A stretch of DNA of 18,666 nucleotides, from NCBI GenBank assembly GCA_038225095.1, contig JBBREZ010000070.1:1-18666 (forward strand). The letters are read 5' to 3'. This DNA comes from JAPLGZ01 sp038225095 (lineage in GTDB: Bacteria; Chloroflexota; Anaerolineae; Caldilineales; Caldilineaceae). This document shows positions 14,055 through 18,666 of this stretch, piece after piece. Made by a program: the position numbers and the translations under genes. How positions within the stretch are numbered: position 1 is the stretch's first letter; each line of letters begins with the position of its first letter. Under the pieces are notes generated by a model. It had not been told where the DNA came from. It did not search any database and saw only the letters and a list, made by a program, of their open reading frames with translations.

Positions 14055-14200
14055 CTCAACCTGGCAGGGCCATCGCGAACTTCAGACCTGACCGGTGCAC
14101 CGCGCCTGTGTTTGGTTGCACCCATTGAAGGGAGAGCGGCGCACCGGTCAGGTCTTGGTTGATTCGTAAGCAAAGTTCGCGATGGCCCTACTCAAACTGG
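14055..14200. mobile_element. MITE-like palindrome with CAGGGC ends, copy 2, with 10-bp direct repeats
   Basis: The element body is 14065-14190, with perfect 17-bp arms AGGGCCATCGCGAACTT (14066-14082) and the complement at 14173-14189. It is flanked by CTCAACCTGG (14055-14064) and CTCAAACTGG (14191-14200), 9 of 10 identical. It shares its ends with 11592-11738. Its interior is occupied by a second palindrome family (14084-14155). The right direct repeat carries the last codons and stop of the small membrane peptide gene. Confidence 0.8.
14084..14155. repeat. Dispersed palindrome, copy 2 (AGACCTGACCGGTGC arms), nested
   Basis: Perfect 15-bp arms lie at 14084-14098 and 14141-14155, identical to those at 3661-3709. 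The loop contains CGCGCCTGTGTTTGGTTGC, homologous to the loop of copy 1 read in reverse, plus about 23 extra bases. It lies wholly inside the CAGGGC element at 14065-14190. Confidence 0.88.
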
Positions 14201-14305
14201 GAAGAAGACATTGCCAACCATGAGCGTAATGATCACGATGAGCGAAACGAAGGCCAGATAAACGGCCAGTTGTACCTGCGCGCCTGTGGTATTTTGTTTG
14301 TTCAT
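14192..14305 (-). CDS. Small membrane peptide (37 residues)
   Basis: This short frame reads MNKQNTTGAQVQLAVYLAFV, then SLIVIITLMVGNVFFPV. It has a polar N-terminus of about 11 residues and one strong membrane helix (about 13-35). I recognise no family. The start ATG 14305 is preceded by GTGAG at 5 bases and by AGGAAAAAG further up; a TATATA-like box lies about 60 bases upstream without a convincing -35. The stop lies in the right target repeat of the CAGGGC element, and the left repeat (read on the minus strand CCAGGTTGAG) would keep the stop in the same frame, so the insertion apparently landed at the gene's end without destroying it. It could be chance, but the composition is typical of a real membrane peptide. 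Confidence 0.5.
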   Translation of the reverse strand: MNKQNTTGAQVQLAVYLAFVSLIVIITLMVGNVFFPV

Positions 14306-14465
14306 TGCTCACACTTTTTCCTGTTGCAGCTTGCCGCTAGTTTCTAATGATATCAGTTGTGCCCCGCAACTTTAGCATCTATATAACACAAATGCAGTAG
14401 GTCATTAGTACTAATGGTGGCTGCTTATAGATAAAACAAAGAGAGTTCCTAGTAAACAATGGTTT

Positions 14466-14533
14466 CGTAGGTGCGGTTTTTAACCGTATTGCTTGGGTAA
14501 ACCAACCTTGTGCGGTTAAAAACCGCACCTACG
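14466..14533. repeat. GTAGGTGCGG palindrome, complete copy
   Basis: Perfect 21-bp arms lie at 14466-14486 and 14513-14533 (ends CGTAGGTGCGG / CCGCACCTACG). The right arm is itself a hairpin, GTGCGGTT-AAA-AACCGCAC, so the DNA or RNA can fold either as one long stem or as separate stems. Related copies are at 4536-4603 and 18606-18666. No target duplication is visible. Confidence 0.88.
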
Positions 14534-14594
14534 CTTTGTATGTCTTTTATTTGTCTTGTCTATTAGCTTACGCACTCAAGTTAAGCAGCCCACC

Positions 14595-14656
14595 AGCGGT
14601 AGAGCCACGATAGTTCGTGGCCGTCCGGACGAGCGCGTGCGTAACTCAAGTTACGC
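14595..14656. repeat. Hairpin module shared with 7394-7444 (inverted)
   Basis: AGCGGTAGAGCCACGATAGT continues to TCGTGGC and, after a divergent stretch, to GTAAC. The reverse complement aligns with 7394-7444 with only scattered differences, including the full GCCACGAACTATCGTGGC hairpin and the GTTACGCA end. A separate small hairpin GCGTAAC-TCAA-GTTACGC closes the block at 14639-14656. Confidence 0.7.
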
Positions 14657-14769
14657 AACAGCAGCCATAGTACAGAGCGCACAAAAAAACAACTGGCTGC
14701 TATTTTCTGTATAGTGCTGTGACCTCTGCGTTATTGTTTTTGCTCGTATTTCGCAAAAGTAAATGGTTG

Positions 14770-14808
14770 ATCAAAACAAAGCGAGGCCTGCAATTTTGCG
14801 AGCCTCGC
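14770..14808 (-). terminator. Probable intrinsic terminator of the protease gene
   Basis: The minus strand shows a GCGAGGC / GCCTCGC stem (14808-14802 with 14787-14781), extended by inner pairing of TTGC-type bases, followed by TTTGTTTTG. It lies about 75 bases after the protease stop codon (14884), in the right orientation. Confidence 0.6.
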
Positions 14809-14883
14809 CTATTATGGGTAGATGCCGATCCGAAACTGATTTATCTCAGTTTGAGCGTAGATTTCTTGAGCACGGCGACGAGT

Positions 14884-17800
14884 TTAGTCCTTGACCGTAA
14901 TGGGGAAGTCAAGGTCATCGCCGGCGTTGATGACCATTTCATTGTTGCCCGATTCAAAGCTCGGCGCAGACAGTGTATAGGTATATTTGCCAGGGTCAAA
15001 ACACTCGCGGTGTTCACCCGCTTTAGCCACTTTGAAGGTCTTGTTTCCACTGCCGTCGGCCTTGGTAAACGTAATTGTGAGTTCATTGCCAACCTGATTC
15101 TGGAAGTTATAGCAGCCTTTGCCCGCTGGAATTGAGCCACTGCTGCTGGCATTGCCATTGCTGGCCGCGCTTGATCCGCTGGCCGCGGCCGGGGCGGCCG
15201 GCGCTTCCGCCGCTGGAATTTGGTCACAACTGGTGTCGAGTGTGATGAATTCTGTGCTGCCCGAAATCCAGCCTTCTTCGTTGCTGGCGTCAACCACTTT
15301 CAACCACGCACAATGGTCAATCTGCCCAACCACTGTAAACTGCTGGCCCTTGTTGATCGTCGCTACTTTTTCGTAGTTGGTGCCCGGCCCGGTGCGTACG
15401 TTCAACGTGGCGGCGATCACTTCGGCGGTTGCCGTTGGGCTAGCGGTGGGCTGGGGATCAGCGCTTGTGCCTGCGTCTGTGCCTTTCGCCGTGTCTGGAT
15501 TGTCGGCGGTTGCCGTATCTGTCGATGACGTATCTGTGGCTGGCGTCTCGGTGGTGGCTGCGCCGGACTGACTGTAATCAAAACTGGTTAGAATCTGTTT
15601 GAACGGTTGCGTTTCCGTGCCAGCTGGGATGGCAACGTTGAGCAGGATCAAGATATCTGCTTTTTCCTTGGGCGTGACGGCCATCACCACAAAAAGGTTG
15701 CCCTTGCCGCCACAATCTGTCCATAGATCATACTTGCCCGCATAGACTGAATCGTCGTAATCAATCCGGCTATCGTACTTGCAATCTTTGGCATAGTCCC
15801 AGGAATCCAAAAATTTCTTAATATCCAGATTCTTCGCCAACTCGGTGGAAACACCAAAGAAGAGTCCAGGTGTAGTCCAGCCGTCGTTATAAGCCTTCAG
15901 ATCGGGCGCTGCCGTCAGCGAGAGGCCCACTTTTTTGCCATCGAGCAGCCAGTCACCGCTGCTCACATCGGACCAAACTTTGGGAATGCGCACGGACAAT
16001 TTCCCCGAATCATCGTTGACGACGGTGTACTGCGTGAGATCAACTTGATTGTCGTTGTGCGCGTCGCCGGTGTTGCTCGCGCTGGTAGTGGCCGCACCGG
16101 GCTGAGCAACGGTGTCGATAAAGAAACTCTTGAGCAACACATCAAAGGCCTGGACATCAGCGTCGTCCATCGCATTAAATTCAATCGCAACGACTTGGCC
16201 TGGCGGGTCGGAGGCCGCCACTAGATAGGCATAGGCGTTGCCCGATTTTTCACAATTCGACCAGACATCATAGGCACCGGTGTAAGTAAGTCCGTAGATG
16301 GTGTGTGAGTGTTTGGTACGGCCCTCATTCTTGCACTTGTCGGCGAGATCAAGCTTGTCCAGCCACTCCTTAACCTTGATCGGATCCTTCATATCAACGG
16401 CCGTGCGTACAGAAATGCCTGGCTCTGTCCACGAATCCTGAAACTTCTTGAGGTCGGCGGCGGCGGAAAACTTTTTGCCCACCACATCGCCATCGATCAC
16501 CCAATCTTCGCTTTTCGTATCTGTCCAATCCTTGGGCAATAGCAGGCTGAGCGCCGCATCGTTGATAAACTGATAGGTGTAAGTAAGGCCACTGGTATCC
16601 ACGATGTCGTTGATGTCGCTGCCCTTAGCCTGCCCATCGGCTGCGCTGGCATCACTCGCATGCCCGTCACGCACATGAAAGCTGTCAATTACATGATCGA
16701 GGGCTTTCAGATCGTTTTCGCTCACTGCGTACACTTCCACCAAGACCACATAATCTTTGGTCTCGGCCGGCGTCAATGCCACGAGGACGGACTGAGTTTT
16801 GGTATCACCGCAATCTTGCCAGGTTTGGTAGGTGCCGACAAAGTAGCCATCCGGTAACGCGGTTTGCTCGCCTTTTTTCTTGCAGGCATCCGAATAATCA
16901 ATGTCATTCAGCAGTTCTTTTGGCGTTTTGGTCTTGGCCAAACTTTCCGAATAGCTGATCAGCACACCCGGCGTGCTCCACGAATTATAAAATTTCTTCA
17001 AATCGGGCGAAGCGGCCAGTTGGATGCCGACGACTTTATCACTAATTTTCCACTCACCCTCCTTAACATCAGACCATTCTTTCGGTACGTCAACCGATAG
17101 CTTGTCGTCTTTGCTGGCAATCGAAGCATAGTTTTCGTAATCAGCACTCGCGCCTGTGCCAGAGCCGGAAGCTTGATTGTTGGCGGTGGCGCCTTCGTCT
17201 TTGTTTACTTCCGCAGCAACCGAGACGCTCGACGTTAACTCGCGGCCATTGATTTGGCCGGTCAATTCTTCTTTCTTGTCTAGCCGGAGCACCTTGATGC
17301 TCAATACATCGTCTGGTTGGTGGCTGCGCAGAATATCACAATATTCGGTCATCGTGCCCTGATTGCCCAGCGTCACTCCTTCCATAGTCAGGATGATATC
17401 GCCGGCTTTCAACCCTGCCTTGTCCGCTGGTGAACCCGAAGCCACCGAGGAGACCCAAATGCCCGCGATATCTTTGCCATCATTCACCGCCTCGCCGTTG
17501 ATACCAAGCGAATCGATATCCTTGCCCGCGCGCAATTCTTTGACCACCGATTGGGCATCTGTACCGGCAATCGCAAAATATTGTTTGGTCTCTGCGTTGC
17601 CAGCATAGTTGATGCCAACCACCTGACCATGCTCGTCCACCAACGGTCCACCCGAGTTACCAGGATTGATGGTCGCTGTATGCTCTAACACATGGCCAAT
17701 CGAGGCCCACGAAGTTTCGCCATCCGCCTTTGCCTTAGAAATAATCCCATCGGTCATGGTAAATTCTGGATCGCCCAGTGGGAAGCCCAACGCATATACT

Positions 17801-18372
17801 TTTAGCCCAACGGTGGCCGGTTTGGCATGCCAGCTCAGATAAGGGAAATTGTCGCCCTCGATGTCGATCACGGCCAGATCCGAACATTCCGAGACGCCAA
17901 GCACACGGGCGTTGCGCGGTTCTTTTTCGCCTGCTACAAAGACTTTGAGAAAAGCAGCGCCCGTCGCCACATGGTTATTGGTGACGGCGATGCCCGCTGG
18001 ATCGATGATAAAACCCGACCCGGCGCCAGCAGCATTCATCTGCATGCCTGCTTTTGGATCGCGGAAAGTGCCGACCGCTTCAATCTGGACAACCGCCTTA
18101 GCCGCATCCTCCAGATTATCAACTGGTTTGCTCGCAGCTTCTGCTTGCAACATTTGATCTTGTGAGGCCGCGCCCTTGGCATCGGCCGCGCTAGGCTCAG
18201 TCGCGACGGTTGGTGTTGCGGTGGCTTTGTCGGCGGCGCGGGTCGGCGTTGGCGTCGGCTTGTTTGCGACCGGCGTGGCTGCCCAGGCGCCCATGCTGTG
18301 GCCAATCGTTAGCAAGGTGGCTAGCAGCAAAACTAGCAGCCAGTGATGAATTAATTGCAGACGAATTTGCAT
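14884..18372 (-). CDS. Large secreted trypsin-like serine protease: PDZ, three repeat domains, SH3b and C-terminal domain
   Basis: This 1162-residue exported protein has a signal peptide about 1-31 (cleavage likely after GAWA) and a Thr/Pro-rich linker to about 60. An HtrA-type protease domain (about 85-285) has catalytic His134 (TNNHVATG), Asp165 (ECSDLAVIDI) and Ser240 (NPGNSGGPLV). A PDZ domain spans about 300-365 (SGSPADKAGLKAGDIILTMEG). Three homologous domains of about 155 residues follow, at roughly 412-568, 596-753 and 782-932. An SH3b domain lies about 983-1045 (LNVRTGPGTNYEKVATINKG), then an Ala/Ser linker and a C-terminal beta domain (1086-1162) with two Cys. ATG 18372 is chosen because GAGGAGA precedes it; an upstream start would put charged residues before the signal. 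HtrA-like proteases handle misfolded exported proteins; the repeats may bind substrate or cell wall. The gene stands alone. Confidence 0.92.
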   Translation of the reverse strand: MQIRLQLIHHWLLVLLLATLLTIGHSMGAWAATPVANKPTPTPTRAADKATATPTVATEPSAADAKGAASQDQMLQAEAASKPVDNLEDAAKAVVQIEAVGTFRDPKAGMQMNAAGAGSGFIIDPAGIAVTNNHVATGAAFLKVFVAGEKEPRNARVLGVSECSDLAVIDIEGDNFPYLSWHAKPATVGLKVYALGFPLGDPEFTMTDGIISKAKADGETSWASIGHVLEHTATINPGNSGGPLVDEHGQVVGINYAGNAETKQYFAIAGTDAQSVVKELRAGKDIDSLGINGEAVNDGKDIAGIWVSSVASGSPADKAGLKAGDIILTMEGVTLGNQGTMTEYCDILRSHQPDDVLSIKVLRLDKKEELTGQINGRELTSSVSVAAEVNKDEGATANNQASGSGTGASADYENYASIASKDDKLSVDVPKEWSDVKEGEWKISDKVVGIQLAASPDLKKFYNSWSTPGVLISYSESLAKTKTPKELLNDIDYSDACKKKGEQTALPDGYFVGTYQTWQDCGDTKTQSVLVALTPAETKDYVVLVEVYAVSENDLKALDHVIDSFHVRDGHASDASAADGQAKGSDINDIVDTSGLTYTYQFINDAALSLLLPKDWTDTKSEDWVIDGDVVGKKFSAAADLKKFQDSWTEPGISVRTAVDMKDPIKVKEWLDKLDLADKCKNEGRTKHSHTIYGLTYTGAYDVWSNCEKSGNAYAYLVAASDPPGQVVAIEFNAMDDADVQAFDVLLKSFFIDTVAQPGAATTSASNTGDAHNDNQVDLTQYTVVNDDSGKLSVRIPKVWSDVSSGDWLLDGKKVGLSLTAAPDLKAYNDGWTTPGLFFGVSTELAKNLDIKKFLDSWDYAKDCKYDSRIDYDDSVYAGKYDLWTDCGGKGNLFVVMAVTPKEKADILILLNVAIPAGTETQPFKQILTSFDYSQSGAATTETPATDTSSTDTATADNPDTAKGTDAGTSADPQPTASPTATAEVIAATLNVRTGPGTNYEKVATINKGQQFTVVGQIDHCAWLKVVDASNEEGWISGSTEFITLDTSCDQIPAAEAPAAPAAASGSSAASNGNASSSGSIPAGKGCYNFQNQVGNELTITFTKADGSGNKTFKVAKAGEHRECFDPGKYTYTLSAPSFESGNNEMVINAGDDLDFPITVKD

Positions 18373-18666
18373 GATTTCTCCTCGTCGGTCATTAGAATTA
18401 ATTTGCTTCAACTGCTTGGGATAAAGCTTTGATCATCATAGTAATAGACGGTGATTGTAGATGAATTGTTGAATAATTAAAAATTCATGTAATTGTAAGG
18501 CCCTTAGACTATTAATCGTTTAACAGGGTGTAAATCCTTCGCGTGCAATCCAGCAATTTTAGAGACTGTCTGAAAAGGTCGGATGGGCCGGACCGTTAGG
18601 ATGCTGTAGGTGCGGTTTGTAACCGCACAATCGTGATTGAACAAGACCGTGCGGTTACAAACCGCA
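18373..18666. other. Upstream spacer of the protease gene to the window end
   Basis: This AT-rich stretch should hold the promoter of the protease gene on the minus strand, but I find no -35/-10 pair good enough to mark. From about 18450 to 18600 there is no clear repeat or reading frame. The last 61 bases are a GTAGGTGCGG palindrome. Confidence 0.5.
18606..18666. repeat. GTAGGTGCGG palindrome, cut by the window end
   Basis: The left arm is 18606-18628 and begins GTAGGTGCGG; the right arm begins at 18649 and is perfect as far as the window runs (18 bases). As in the 14466 copy, each arm is itself a hairpin: GTGCGGTT-TGT-AACCGCAC in this copy. Confidence 0.85.

Larger units (their letters stand above)
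14306..14883. other. Gene-free spacer of 578 bp
   Basis: This stretch separates the small peptide gene from the large protease gene. It contains a perfect 14-bp palindrome CATTAGTACTAATG (14403-14416, possible operator, unproven), the GTAGGTGCGG palindrome (14466-14533), a hairpin module shared with 7394-7444 (14595-14656) and a probable terminator (14770-14808). No further open frame looks coding. Confidence 0.6.

Noticed and set aside
14833..14852. Small hairpin AAACTGA/TCAGTTT after the protease stop
   Set aside because: The stem is short and AT-rich with no T-tract; the hairpin at 14781-14808 is the better terminator.
14719..15135. Plus-strand open frame of 138 codons
   Set aside because: It is antisense to the 3' end of the protease gene and crosses its terminator; no recognisable domain.
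1..18666. CRISPR array, tRNA or rRNA
   Set aside because: There are no regularly spaced direct repeats; the repeats are palindromic and scattered, and no cloverleaf or rRNA segment was recognised by eye.

Overview
The window looks like chromosomal DNA of a Chloroflexota-type bacterium. This is an inference from three things: the gene families, secreted proteins with Thr/Pro-rich linkers and SH3-like modules, a C-terminal LPLV tail of a kind I recall from that phylum, and spacers packed with palindromic repeats. No rRNA or tRNA fixes the taxonomy. The DNA holds ordinary housekeeping and transport genes separated by unusually palindrome-rich spacers.

Layout. Positions 2-3668 (+): a thiB (partial)-thiP-thiQ-like thiamine ABC importer. 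Positions 3950-4423 (+): a small cupin behind a good sigma70-type promoter. The remaining genes are on the minus strand. Positions 4715-7343 hold a probable DUF3891 protein, a one-pass membrane protein and a lipoprotein. Positions 7514-11491 hold a compact cluster reading yggS, proC, yggT, a CYTH-CHAD protein and an HEXXH metallopeptidase, the last two joined by an ATGA overlap. Positions 11877-13055 encode a secreted beta-sandwich protein. Positions 13201-14001 encode PgeF, probably from a leaderless mRNA. Positions 14192-14305 encode a 37-residue membrane peptide. Positions 14884-18372 encode a large secreted trypsin/PDZ protease with three copies of an unnamed domain, an SH3b domain and a C-terminal domain.

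The most notable content is in the spacers. Two elements (3779-3907 and 6389-6502) share GTAACTGTTCA-type ends and are each flanked by a perfect 8-bp target duplication, which marks them as transposed non-autonomous elements (MITEs); the GTAA ends and 8-bp duplication fit the IS66 family. A second pair (11592-11738 and 14065-14190) shares CAGGGC-type ends and is flanked by 10-bp direct repeats matching at 9 of 10 bases. Other palindrome families recur, and some sit inside the loops of others (4456-4688 and 14065-14190). One supplies the stop codon of thiQ, one lies in the cupin mRNA leader, and one lies between thiP and thiQ followed by a T-tract, so several may affect expression. No transposase, CRISPR array, rRNA or tRNA is visible.

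Functionally, the importer would bring in thiamine (or a related ligand) using ThiB for capture, ThiP for passage and ThiQ for energy. YggS (PLP homeostasis), ProC (last step of proline synthesis) and YggT form a commonly seen neighbourhood, here extended by a CYTH-CHAD phosphohydrolase-type protein and a zincin. PgeF and the large protease act on the envelope or its precursors.
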